A stretch of 64,000 nt of DNA from NCBI GenBank assembly GCA_034509755.1, contig CM067545.1, forward strand, positions 40,913,062 through 40,977,061, in the 5' to 3' direction. The stretch's first letter is position 1. Every line of letters begins with the position of its first letter. The notes below the pieces were generated by a model. The model saw only the letters and a list, made by a program, of their open reading frames with translations. It had not been told where the DNA came from and did no database searches. Made by a program: the position numbers and the translations under genes. The DNA is from Anisodus tanguticus (Eukaryota; Streptophyta; Magnoliopsida; Solanales; Solanaceae). This document shows positions 12,313 through 22,300 of the stretch, in pieces.

Positions 12313-12665
12313 AGCATTAGTGACTACTTTCACAGCTCAAACCCGTGACCTATAGGTCTCACGGAGACAACCTACACTAACTCAGCTGAACAAGGCAAGA
12401 ACCAAAATTGAAATAGACTACTACTACTAATTTAAAGACCAATAAAACTTTTTGCACATATATATCATTCAATTTTCTCGACAAGGAAAAAATAAAGTTG
12501 ACAGTGGTATAAAAAACTGTTTTAAGTATTTCCATCTTTGATCAGAAATACGTACTACAAAGTAAAAAGTGAATGCCTAACTAGTATTCTGTTACTAATG
12601 TTACATACGTGTTCGTTAGAATTCGAACAAAAACTAATTAGTAAGTAATAAGAAATTAGTTACAA
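12313..12665. other. Intergenic, downstream of SLAH pseudogene
   Basis: 353 bp of AT-rich DNA between the C0 LTR and the stop codon of the minus-strand anion channel remnant. Probably includes its former 3' untranslated region. No other feature seen. Confidence 0.4.
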
Positions 12666-12947
12666 TTATACAATTGACGCCCGTTGATCAATATTGCAGC
12701 GTATTGCATCATCACCATGGCCCGGTAAAAATGAATTGGAATTAATTGCAGTAAAAATCATCAAGACAAGTGATACAATCACTGATAATCCAGAAAGAAG
12801 AATCATTAATATGTGTGAAGCAGTGTTCTTCATTTCTTGAGCATATTTGGTTGATGCAATTGCCATCACTGTCAAAGGGAAAGAATATGCCCACCATGAT
12901 ATATTGAATTTCCTCATTGATCTCTTAAATAAGGCTGGTCTTGATAC
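12666..12947 (-). pseudogene. S-type anion channel homologue, last exon
   Basis: 94 codons without a stop until TGA/TAA-type end at 12666. The protein begins VSRPALFKRSMRKFNISWWA and continues YSFPLTVMAIASTKYAQE, then a hydrophobic helix (HILMILLSGLSVIVSLVLMI) and a short polar tail. This is the C-terminal end of SLAC1-family channels, closest in style to SLAH1/SLAH4 (FKKSMKRF.VAWWAYSFPLT). These channels carry nitrate and chloride across the plasma membrane. A splice acceptor, ...CTACAG, sits exactly before the Val codon (12948-12950), at the same place as the joint ...SL|V.RP of the family. This exon looks intact; the upstream exon is destroyed, so I call the locus a pseudogene. Confidence 0.85.
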
Positions 12948-14173
12948 CTGTAGATACATTTTCAACACATTAGGAAATAATTTTAGTTATATATTCATAA
13001 ATAGAACATTACTTCTAGATAAGACAACTAAACAAGTTGATGACTTATAAAATCTTAGTGGTGCCTTAGGTTGACAAAAGAACACATGCATATTAAAGAT
13101 GGCGCTGACGGTTATGACTTGAACGGTTGGTAGACAACAACATCATGTCGTACAACGGAGAATATGACGACTACAAAATGTTTTGCCAACTAGTAGTCGA
13201 ATACTTCTAAGGTCAATTTAGCCGGTCCACATCAGTCTCTTTTTCTTTATATTATATATATATATATGTGTTCACTTTTCTTCTTTCAATCAAAGAAAAA
13301 AGACCAAAGAAATTGAAGAAGGAAGAAACAAATAGTACACTTTTTACATTCTTTTCATTCTAGTTTGTTCCAAAAAGGAATAATATTCTTCTGTTTCAAT
13401 TGGGATAATCATCTTTTTGGATCATTCTAAAAAATAAAGAGTAGTCGGCAATGTATATGAATGTATATTAAGTATAGATATATATATATATATATATAAT
13501 ATACCTTTATTATATACAAATAAACATATAATATAAATAATCAGTGTATATATTTTGTATATTTTGGCTAGAATCCATAATTAATTTCAATCGAGGGGCC
13601 AAAAATGAAAATAAACCTTCAATTTATGTATCTTCAATTTTTTCAATTAATTTTTAAAACTATCAGTTTCTATGTTTGACATAACTCTTTTTCAATATTC
13701 CACTAGATGTGTTTAAAACTGAGATTCAAAACATATGTTAGTACATTATTTTAAACATTTTCAATTTATAATCAGAAGATTCAAAAGTATCACTTATTTT
13801 CATAAATTTCGTGATCAGTCAAACTAAGATATATGAAATTAATAAAATGAAAAAAAAAATCTACACCATCAAATCGTCCAAAAGTATTTACATGCATGTA
13901 AGCTTCCTTAAAATGCTGGATTTATAAATTTAAAAATAAGAAAGTCTATAACAAATAAAAGTAGCCTGATGTAATAAGTTGCTTCCACTTCCATTATATA
14001 TATTAACTTAAACTCTTGCTTTTATAGCCATATAGAAATATCTTGACATGTGTAAGTGTAATTTTTATTTAATATGTACCAAAAGTGTGTTGTTCTCTCT
14101 ATCTTAGATACTTATTAAATATTATATAAAATGCTACCAATAGGAATATCATCGTTCAACTTTAAATGCTCAC
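12948..14173 (-). other. Intron of the SLAH pseudogene
   Basis: Minus-strand intron of about 1226 bp, donor GTGAGC at 14173-14168 and acceptor CAG at 12950-12948, phase 0. Holds AT-rich DNA and TA-dinucleotide runs (about 13250-13268 and 13478-13498). No other gene seen. Confidence 0.7.
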
Positions 14174-14397
14174 CAATGAAAGGAAAAGGAAGAGGGAGAG
14201 GAAGAAGAGCATCTTGGAAGAAGTGTCGAATTTTCTATAAATAGAGTCCCATGCCAAGCTTGCCATGGTTGGAGTAGCTTATCAGAGCTTGCCTGGAAGT
14301 AGCTCAATTCCGGCAATGCTAAGGCCAGTATTCTTCTTGTTGCCCTTGCACCTACCAAATTCGCAATAACCGATAATTGATCTCGTGGGATTCAAAG
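14174..14397 (-). pseudogene. S-type anion channel homologue, 3' half of broken exon
   Basis: Read leftwards from 14397: NPTRSI, a frameshift, SVIANLVGARAT, then alien codons, then PTMASLAWDSIYRKFDTSSK and MLFLSLFLFLSL up to the donor site at 14174/14173. Family members read ANPxSQVSVIANLVAAR ... APAMASLAWNSI ... AKMLFFLSLFIFMSL here. Against the family, about 26 residues are missing between WWIF (at 19421) and NPT, about 26-30 between VGARAT and the inverted block, and the block itself (14274-14339) reads correctly only on the plus strand. The C1 element is inserted at 14397/14398. Clearly non-functional. Confidence 0.82.
14274..14339 (+). other. Micro-inverted SLAH exon segment
   Basis: On the plus strand these 66 bases read VAYQSLPGSSSIPAMLRPVF followed by FL. 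SLAH1-type proteins have LYQRLPG..xxPAxLRPxFFLF at exactly the place that is missing from the minus-strand exon around it, between VGARAT and AP.MASLAW. The segment is thus in its right order but flipped, with material lost at both edges. No inverted repeats long enough to explain it were seen. Confidence 0.75.
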
Positions 14398-14635
14398 TGT
14401 TAGAAAATGTATATTCCCGTGATATACATAGACTTTGGTCATTGTTAGTATTGTAATTATTGTAGAATATTTGTATTACTTAGCATTATACATTTATCAT
14501 AATTATAGAAGTCTTGTACTATTAGAATAAGGTTTTAGCAGTAGAATAGAAAAAAAAAACCCTATTATGAAAATATGTAAATTGTATATATACTCCTTTC
14601 AATTAATGAAAATAATCAAGGGATTATTTCTTTCA
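14398..14635 (+). repeat. C1 5' LTR
   Basis: 238 bp, TGTTAGAAAATG to TTTCTTTCA. It has only the left arm of the palindrome CCCGTGATATAC found complete in the 3' LTR; a 13-bp deletion removed the right arm. TATATATACTCCTTTCAATT near 14585 is shared by both LTRs. Confidence 0.9.
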
Positions 14636-14653
14636 TGGTATCAGAAGTCTAGG
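14636..14653 (+). promoter_or_regulatory. C1 primer binding site
   Basis: TGGTATCAGAAGTCTAGG directly follows the LTR. Its first ten bases match the 3' end of initiator tRNA-Met complement, the usual minus-strand primer of copia elements. Confidence 0.8.
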
Positions 14654-14812
14654 ACTAAATTGCTTCCGCTTTTCTACAAAATTTCTCTCGGTTTTCGTGC
14701 CCCTTCTCGACCAAAAACTGCATCGATTTCCGTGCCCCTTCTCGGATTTCGTGTTAAATTATACCTCATCTCTTCCCAAAATTTCTACAATATCACCTAT
14801 TGTTCTTTCGTT

Positions 14813-15884
14813 ATGTCGACGACAAAGAGCACGTTTTATCCTGCCCGTGTTGTTTCTAACATCATGAATCACATACCTCTCATTCTTGAAATGGAAAACG
14901 TCCAATACGCGACGTGGGCTGAGTTGTTTAAAATTCATGCTCGCTCGCATCAAGTCATCCATCACATAATCCCCGCGGCTCCTGAGGATACGGAGGTGCC
15001 TCAACGTGAGAATGATCCTAAGTTATGGACAACGCTTGATGCCACCGTCCTTTAGTGGATTTATTCCACTATCTCTACTAACCTGTTGCAGATGATTATT
15101 GAGCCAGACGCTACGACAATGGCTGCTTGGGATAGGCTGCGTGACATATTCCAAGATAATAAGAATTCCAGAGCTATTACTCTTCAGCAGGACTTTTCCC
15201 ACGTCAACATGGAAAATTTTCTGAATGTTTCAGCGTATTGCAAAAGGTGAAAGGAATTGGCGGACCAACTCCGCAACGTTGGTGCGCCCGTTAGTGAATA
15301 TCGTCTGGTTCTACAGATGGTTGTTGGCCTCTCCGAGGCATTTAGTGGCGTTGGGACCCTACTTTGTCAAAGTAACCCTCTCCTAACATTCTATCAAGCC
15401 CGCTCCATGCTTACTTTGGCATAAGCCGGATTGGCTAAAAAGGCGGCTACCGGGGCAAGTCCCGTGGTCATGATGACGTCTTCCACAAATTCTCTAGGGT
15501 GTGTTGATAATTCGGGCCAAAACCGTACTCACGGTGGCGGCAAGAATACTAGGAAAAATAATGGAAGAAATCGCGGTGGTAACGTCAGCAGTACCGGAGG
15601 CAGTAGGCCCCACCCCATCAACAATGGGCCTCAGCCCCACTGGTCCCAGCCTTGGCTCCCCTGGCCGTGGGCCTAGACTAGTAGGCAGTGGCCCAACAAT
15701 CTCGGTTGTTCATCGCCTCCAGTCCACGGTAATTTGGCCCAATTTCAGCCTTCTTTTCGGCCCAGCTACTCCAGCCCAGCCTCGGTCCAGCGATCTAGTG
15801 GGGTACCGGGATAGCAGGAAGGAACGCCTGGGTTCCACTAGGCCCATTATGCAGCGGGCCCCACTTCTACCGATATCAAAGCCA
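14813..15884 (+). pseudogene. C1 gag
   Basis: ATG at 14813 (MSTTKSTFYPARVV). The reading carries ENVQYATWAELFKIHARSHQ, then IIEPDATTMAAWDRLRDIFQD and NVSAYCKR.KELADQLRNVG, the UBN2/retrotransposon gag fold typical of this group. Gag would form the virus-like particle. In-frame stops at 15053 (TAG), 15248 (TGA) and about 15422 (TAA) break it. The last third is Gly/Asn/Pro-rich and shows no CCHC zinc knuckle. The ORF opening upstream at 14567 includes LTR sequence and is not the start; the Met at 14813 is chosen because C3 has the same MSTxK start. Confidence 0.82.
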
Positions 15885-15886
15885 CG

Positions 15887-16942
15887 ATGCACACGCTTGG
15901 AATAAATCCTTCGCACCCAAATTGGTACATGGACACGGGCGCCACTACTCACATGACATCCGATTCAGGTACTCTCTCGTCTTATTCCAATATGAGCAAC
16001 AATCGTGGTATGATTGTTGGTAATGGTAATTCAATTCCAATTCGTGGTTATGGTCATAAAACATTGTCTTCCCCTCATCTACCCCTTATTTTGAAAAATA
16101 TCCTTCACGCTCCAAAATTTATTAAAAATTTGGTGTCTGTCCGAAAATTCACCACTGATAATTCTGTGTCCATAGAATTTGATCCATTTGGGTTCTCTGT
16201 GAAGGATTTCAAAACGGGGAGTCCTCTCATGAAGTGTGATAGTAGGGGAGATCTTTATCCTATCACGCCATGTTCCGGTCCATCGAGTCAAGCCTTGCCG
16301 TTAGCGTTTGCAGCCCTTGCTCCTTCCTTGTGGCATGCTCGTCTAGGTCATCCGGGATCATCTATTTTGTCTTCCTTAGATAAAAACAATTTTATTTCTT
16401 GTAAGGGTGAGCGTAGCACTCCGAATTGTCAATCTTGTTCTTTAGGGAAAATAGTTAAGTTTCCATTTGTAGACTCTAATTCTCATACTTTAATGCCATT
16501 TGATATTATTCATAGTGATCTATGGACGTCTCCTGTTCTGGGTTCTTTGGGTCATCGGTATTATGTTCTCTTTTTGGATGATTATTCTAAATTTTTGTGG
16601 ACTTTTCCAATAGCGAAAAAATCTCAAGTTTTTTCCATCTTCTTAAAATTTAGAGCTTCCATTAGAACCCAATTCGAACGTGAAATAAAAAATATCCAAT
16701 GTGATAATGGCAAAGAATATGACAATGAGGTGTTTCGGGAATTTTGTGCAAATAATGGGATCAACTTTCATTTTTCTTGCCCACATACATCCTCACAAAA
16801 TAGGAAAGCCGAACGCAAAATTTGTACCATTAATAATATTGTCCGCACGTTACTAATACGTGCTTTCATACCCCGTCTTTTTGGCATCATGCTCTACAAA
16901 TGGCTACATATCTTCTTAACATTATTCCTTCCAAAGGTTTGA
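15887..16942 (+). pseudogene. C1 pol: protease, pre-integrase and integrase
   Basis: Open for 351 codons. Protease active site DTGATTHMTSDSG begins at 15932. Then LWHARLGHPGSSILSS with C..C (CQSCSLGK), the gag-pre-integrase zinc region, and the integrase core: IIHSDLWTSP (first Asp), IQCDNGKEYDNEVF (second Asp near 16704) and SSQNRKAERK (Glu). Integrase catalytic residues are thus all present. A frameshift after the run of ten C at 16952-16961 separates this frame from the next. Retained length of the frame suggests that C1 decayed mainly by a few lesions. Confidence 0.88.
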
Positions 16943-16999
16943 CATATTCGTCCCCCCCCCCTTCAAATTTTATGTAATAAGACTCCTTCGTATTCACAT

Positions 17000-18390
17000 C
17001 TTAGGGTCTTTGGGTGCTTGTGTTATCCACTCTTTCCGTCCACCACAATTAATAAACTTCAGGCCCGTTCTACCCCGTGTGTGTTCTTGGGTTATCCATT
17101 CAATCATCATGGTTACAAATGTTTTGATTTATCTTCTAATAAAATCAACATTAGTCGCCATATAATTTTTTATGAATTCCAATTTTCGTTTGCGAAGGTT
17201 AGTAATCCCGTGCCAAGTTCGTATAATTTTTTGGATGATGGTATATCCCCGCATATTATTCACTATTTTTCGGACGTGTCCCGCACCCTAAATCCTCTAG
17301 TGGGCCCACTGCCCGCTGGTCCTACCCAAACGTCGTCGTCTACAAATTTGGGTCCAACAACTGGGCCATCAATCCTACCCAGTTCTCCAGTTATTGTTTA
17401 TGGGTCCAGTATTGGCCCAGTTCCCGTGTCCAATTCCAGTTTCAGTTCCCAATTTGGGCCAGTAGGCCCACTGCCTGCTGGCTAGTCCGTCCCGCGTCTA
17501 GAAAATTCCCAAAATCCATCCCCGTCTTCCCCGAGTCATCGACCGGTCACTCATAGTCAATGGGGTATTTTTAAACCGAAAAGACATTTTAACTTAAATT
17601 CCAATGTTCTTATATCACCCCTACCCCGTAATCATATGTCTGCATTGAATGACCCGAATTGGAATATTGCTATGACCGATGAATATAATGCTCTTATTGA
17701 TTATAAGACGTGGGAGTTAGTGCCCCGTCCTTCTGGTATTAATATTATTAGGTCTATGTGGATATTTGCTCATAAGGAAAATTCAGACGGTTCATTTGCA
17801 CGGCATAAGGCTCGGCTTATGGGTGATGGTAAGACTTAGCAGGTTGGTGTGGATTGTGGGAGACCTTTAGTCATGTGGTCAAGCCGGCTAACATTCTCAC
17901 TGTACTCAGCTTGGCTCTTTCGAAAGCATGGCCCATCCATCAGTTAGATGTGAATAATGCTTTCTTACATGGTGATCTTAAGGAAACAGTGTATATGCAT
18001 CAGCCTTTGGGGTTTAGGGATCCCAAGTATCCTCATCATGTCTGTTTGTTGAAAAAGTCCTTATATGGGCTTAAGCAGTCTCTACGGGCCTGGTATACGA
18101 GGATTGCCGACTATGTTTCGACTATTGGGTTCACTCACAGCAGGTCAGATAATTCTTTGTTCATATATCATCGTGGGTCGTCCTTGGCTTAAATACTTTT
18201 ATATGTGAATGATATTATCTTGACTGCCTCTTATGATGCATTACGCCGGTCTATCATGACAATACTTAGTTCTGAATTTGCTATGAAAGAGTTGTGGTCG
18301 TTGAGTTATTTTTTAGGAATTGCTGTCACTCGTCATGCAGGTGGGTTATTCTTATCTGAACGAAAGTATGCAACTGAGATCATTTAGAGG
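17000..18390 (+). pseudogene. C1 pol: integrase C-terminus and reverse transcriptase
   Basis: 17018-17485 reads PLFPSTTINKLQARSTPCVF LGYPFNHHGYKC, the conserved C-terminal integrase block, followed by a Pro/Ser-rich linker. RT begins at about 17636 (ALNDPNWNIAMTDEYNAL ... WELVPRP), continues with QLDVNNAFLHGDLKETVYMH and SLYGLKQSLRAWYTRI, is stopped at 18190 (TAA), then LLYVNDIILTAS. The palm box, normally YVDD, is YVND: codon AAT at 18208-18210 replaces GAT, a G-to-A change that removes a metal-binding Asp. Further stops lie at 17478, 17837 and 18385. Not functional. Confidence 0.87.
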
Positions 18391-18395
18391 GCTGG

Positions 18396-19152
18396 GATAT
18401 CATCCTGTAAGTCCACTTCCACTCCAGTTGATACTAAGCCTAAGCTTAGTGTTGTGGCTGGCGCACCATACGAGGATCCGACCTGATATCGCAGTCTTAC
18501 AGGTACCCTTCAGTATCTTACATTCACGAGACCTGATATTACGTATGTTGTACAACATATGTGTTTGTTTATGTATGATCCCAGAGTTGAACACATGAAC
18601 GCGCTCAAACACATCATTCGGTATATTCAGGGTACACTTGACTATGGCTTACATTTATATCCTTCCTTGCGGTCCACACTTGTCTCGTATACAGATGCTG
18701 ATTGGGGTGGTTGTCCGGACACCAGACGGTCTATGTCCGGATATTATATGTTTCTTGGTAATAACTTGGTCTCATGGTCTGCCAAGAGTCAGTCAACTTT
18801 ATCACGCTCTAGTGTAGAGGCCGAGTATCGAAGGGTAGCCAATGTAGTGTCTGAATTATATTGGTTACGTAATCTTCTTTTAGAGATTCATTGTCCTATT
18901 CAGAAAACTACCTTGGTTTATTGTGATAATATTAGTGCCATCTATCTGCTTGGGAATTCAGTTCAGCACCAGCGCACTAAACATATCGAGATTGACATTC
19001 ATTTTGTTCGCGAAAAGGTCGCTCGTGGACAAGTACGCGTCTGTCATGTCCCTTCCAGGTATCAAATTGCAGACATATTTACAAAGGGTCTTCCCTCGGT
19101 CCTTTTGAAGATTTTAGGGACAGTCTCAGCGTTCGAAGACCGCCCGCTATGA
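18396..19152 (+). pseudogene. C1 pol: RNase H
   Basis: After a frameshifted stretch with LTFTRPDIT-like coding, 18559-19152 is open: HIIRYIQGTLDYGLHLYPS, SYTDADWGGCPDTRRSMSGY (catalytic Asp), SSVEAEYRRVAN (Glu), VYCDNISAIYL (Asp), KHIEIDIHFVREKV and HVPSRYQIADIFTKGLP. All acidic residues of the copia RNase H core are kept. The frame ends 12 bases before the 3' LTR purine tract (GATTGCGGGGGTG). This is the best preserved part of C1. Confidence 0.9.
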
Positions 19153-19163
19153 TTGCGGGGGTG

Positions 19164-19415
19164 TGTTAGACAATGTATATTCCCGTGATATACATAGTGC
19201 ATATCACGGGACTTTGGTCATTGTTAGTATTGTAATTAGAGTAGAATATTTGTATTACTTAGCATTGTACACTTACCATTATTATAGAAGTCTTGTACTA
19301 CTACAATAGGGTTTTAGGAGTAGAATAGGAAAAGGATTTTCCTATAATGGAAATATGTAAATTGTATATATACTCTTTCAATTAATGAAAATAATCAAGG
19401 GATTATTTCTTTTTA
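19164..19415 (+). repeat. C1 3' LTR
   Basis: 252 bp from TGTTAGACAATG to TTCTTTTTA; final CA has become TA. It contains the inverted repeat CCCGTGATAT...ATATCACGGG at 19182-19210. Followed by the target duplication CAAAG. Confidence 0.9.
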
Positions 19416-19420
19416 CAAAG

Positions 19421-19717
19421 ATCCACCAAAGTACAAGAAAATAAACCTCTTTAGGTTTGAAGAATGGGGTTGCTTGAAGCAAGACAAGCCAAGAAATCCA
19501 CGGGGCGAAAAGGTAATTGACTCCAACATGGTGCAAGAACTCACTTTTAACCATGTCAAAGTGAAATAGGACACGAAATAGATATAGTAAAGAGAGTGAT
19601 ACTAATGAGAATAAGGCTAAAGACCATAGAAGAATGAAGGTTGTGGAAGGAAGCATTCGAAAAATATTTCTAAAACTTATGAATATCATCAGATGGCTCA
19701 CTTAGTGTTTTCCATAA
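19421..19717 (-). pseudogene. S-type anion channel homologue, 5' half of broken exon
   Basis: From 19717 leftwards: LWKTLSEPSDDIHK, a frameshift caused by one extra T, FRNIFRMLPSTTF, then ILLWSLALFSLVSLSLLYLF, FDMVKSEFLHHVGVNYLFAP and WISWLVLLQATP...LVLWWIF, ending at the C1 target duplication. This is the region of the first to third membrane helices of SLAH1-type channels (LLWKxx ... HYIGVNYLYAPSISWLL). The N-terminus, expected to read like LHAGYFRISLSLCSQA, is cut off at 19717/19718 by the C2 LTR and was not found elsewhere in the window. Confidence 0.88.
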
Positions 19718-19888
19718 TGTAAGAATATCTCCCCTTCAGGAGCCTTTGCATTACAATGTATATATAAAGTAGTACAATATGAATCCTAATACAATACATA
19801 GTCTTACCATAATTATGTAATCTAAATAAATACAGAATATTTATAATTATGGTGATGAGATTGTACAGGGATTCTACTACAGTTAATA
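19718..19888 (-). repeat. C2 3' LTR
   Basis: Minus-strand LTR of about 171 bp: on the plus strand it opens TGTAAGAATATC and closes GTTAATA, next to the purine tract read on the minus strand as TTGAGGGGGAG. Short LTRs of this kind end ...ATTCTTACA before the primer site. Its left edge abuts SLAH coding sequence. Confidence 0.75.
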
Positions 19889-20612
19889 CTCCCCCTCAAT
19901 TGAAGCAAGAGGAAGCCGAATGTTGAGACTGAATCTAAAATCAGTGAAAAGCTGTCTCGGTAGACCTTTGGTGAAAATATCTGCAAACTGGTATGATGAG
20001 GGAACATGCCTTATCTTAAGTTGGTCACGAGCAACCTTCTCACGAACAAAGTGAATGTCCAATTCGATATGTTTGGTACGTTGATGCTGAACTGGATTGT
20101 GAGCAAGGTATATGACTGAAATATTATCACAGTACACAAGAGACGCTTTACGTAAAGGGCACTGAAGCTCCAAAAAAAGATTTCAAAGCCAACAAGTCTC
20201 AACAACCACATTAGCAACTCCTCGATACTCAGCTTCTGCACTCAAATGGGATATCGTGTCTTGCCGCTTGGCATACCATGCAATGAGATTATCTCCCAAA
20301 AAGACACAATATCCGGATGTAGATCAATGTATGTCCGGACAGCCAGCCCAGTCTGTATCTATATATGACACTAACCTGTTCGGTGTTGTGGGATAGAGAT
20401 GTAGTCCATAATCAAGTGTACCCTTAACGTATCGAATGATACCTTTGAAGGCAGTAAGGTGAGGCTTCCTAGGGGCATACATAAACAAGCATACATGTTG
20501 AACAACATAAGTGATGTCTGGCCTACTAAATGTGAGGTACTTAAGTGCACCTGCAAGACTCCTATACAAGGTAAGATCTGTCACCGGATTACCGTCTATA
20601 TCACTGAGCCTT
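19889..20612 (-). pseudogene. C2 copia: RT end and RNase H, 5' truncated
   Basis: From 20584 down: LTLYRSLAGALKYLTFSRPD, RYVKGTLDYGLHLYP, SYIDTDWAGCPD (Asp), a stop, then AEAEYRGVANVV (Glu), VYCDNISVIYLA (Asp), KHIELDIHFVREKVARDQ and ADIFTKGLP. A copia RNase H of the same broad RE1-like group as C1 but distinct in sequence (TDWAGCPD, different LTR). Stops near 20324 and frame changes at 20170-20240. It is cut at about 20612, where plus-strand leader sequence of the next element starts abruptly (GGCGCTAATGC), so its gag, protease, integrase and most RT are missing. Confidence 0.82.
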
Positions 20613-22300
20613 GGCGCTAATGCATTTTTTCTGAAACCGAAAGGCTACTGCCTCAGTGGCATCGCGGCTCTAAATATTAGCATCGTGGCCCCACCTGTCC
20701 AGAAACAAAAAAAATAAATTCAGAGTTCAGAATGTTTAACCCAAGATTATTATTATACAATATATTATTTGATAAGTATATTTTTATGTGCTAAATGTCA
20801 AAATGTTTGTCATTTACAATAGTGTCCGCTATAACTGTCTAGGCAAGCGGCGCCCAGTGTTTGATTAAACCATCTTATATCTTGCATAATGGGTTGACGG
20901 TTCCCAAACTATATGTGTTGTTAGTTTTGCATGATGTTAAGATGTCATATTGGATATGACATAAAAGAGTTGATCTTGGTTAGAACCCTGAATTAAAATG
21001 TTCCCCAAAATATTAAATACAAGTCTAAGCATTTGCTCTAAGTCTACAAGGACCGATACTCTTTCATAGATGTGTTTTAATATAAAGGTAAACGATAAAA
21101 TTTTGTGGGTATTTACACCAAAGTGTTTTCTCACAAAGGACAAATTCGCTTAGATACATAAACGCAGTCGTGTAATGGGGTTGACTTGCTTAGACAAATC
21201 TTGGCGCCAAAGTGTCGGACTAATCTAAGAACGCAAGATTAAATGTAATAATTTGATCAACCAATAGTTGCGAATAAGTTTTGCAATTGGTTTAGAACCT
21301 ATCAAGATATGTTGTTGAAATTATCAGCCAAAGCAAACGCGGAGATAGCATAGGCTTGGATCTTGTCCCATTATGACCTCAATTAATATAGGTTCATATT
21401 CTACCATAGGGTCGTAGAAGTATGTTAAAATAGTGGGAGTTAATTAAACAAAAGGCCTTGTTGATTAGCCTAAATGAATGTGTACAATAGGAAATAGATT
21501 TTGAGTTTGATTTCAGGTCTATCTAATTCTTCATATTATTAAAGATGTCGAGCTTATCGTTGAAAATGTTGATTGAGATGAATAAACTAACTGGACCGAA
21601 CTACCTTGATTGGCTAAGGAATTTGCGAATAGTATTAAGACAAGAGAGAATAGAATACGTGTTGGACACAGTGTTCCCAACAGTCCCTGTGACAGATTCT
21701 GACGAATATGCCTCTTTTGATAAAGATGCTTACCAGAAACATCTAGATAATGTTGTCTTCCATGTCTATGGAACTTCAGAGACAGCATCAGAACATGGGG
21801 CCCAATGAGATGCTCGAATACTTGAAGAGTCTCTATGACTCTCAATCTTAGACGATGGAATATGAGTTGCTAATAAAACTTTTCAAGCGTAAGCTCAATG
21901 AAGGGGGCCAGGTCTCATAGCACGTGTTGAAGACGATAGAGTTGATAGAGAGGCTTACTTCAATTGGAACGAAGCTTGAAAAGAATGTCGCTACCACACT
22001 CATCCTGAACTCTCTCCCTCGTTCCTTTGAGAACTTCATAGTGAATTTGAACATGAATGGAACGAAGGCGACTCTGCCAGAGCTGTACAACATTCTCAAG
22101 ACCTTTGAGTCCTCCACTTCCAAAGGCAAAGTTGTGCTCATGGTGAGCACTTCTAGCCGACCAAAGTCGAAAGGCAAGGAATAGTAGAAGAAGAAGGGAA
22201 AGGCAATCGTTGCGCCCTCAGCTATGAAGCCCAAGGGAGGTGTGAAGAAGAAGGTGAACCCGACTAAGGATGAATGCCTTAAATGCCATAGGAAGGGCAC
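20613..22300 (+). repeat. Element D tandem module 1 (leader + gag part)
   Basis: Leader from GGCGCTAATGC (equivalent to 31869 in the fourth copy) to the gag ATG at 21545, then gag: MNKLTGPNYLDWLRNLRIVL, a frameshift near 21780, RLTSIGTKLEKNVATTLILN and SFENFIVNLNMNGTKATLPE, to the half zinc knuckle CLKCHRKG at 22275-22300. Stops near 21850, 21918 and 22183 break it. At about 22300 gag jumps, through the shared bases AGGGC, into leader sequence equivalent to 31637. Confidence 0.85.

Larger units (their letters stand above)
14398..19415 (+). mobile_element. Ty1/copia element C1, complete, in SLAH exon
   Basis: Both LTRs (14398-14635 and 19164-19415), a primer binding site and all pol blocks are present. 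The 5-bp direct repeat CAAAG at 14393-14397 and 19416-19420 is the target site duplication, and the SLAH reading WWIF resumes beyond it, so the insertion is into former coding DNA. Gag is of the UBN2 type and pol resembles Arabidopsis RE1. C3 and C4 on the minus strand are relatives. The LTRs differ at roughly twenty positions plus a 13-bp indel by hand alignment, so the insertion is not recent. Confidence 0.92.

Noticed and set aside
14170..14358. Minus-strand 62-codon frame as an independent small gene
   Set aside because: It is a patchwork of SLAH exon in two frames and the inverted segment.
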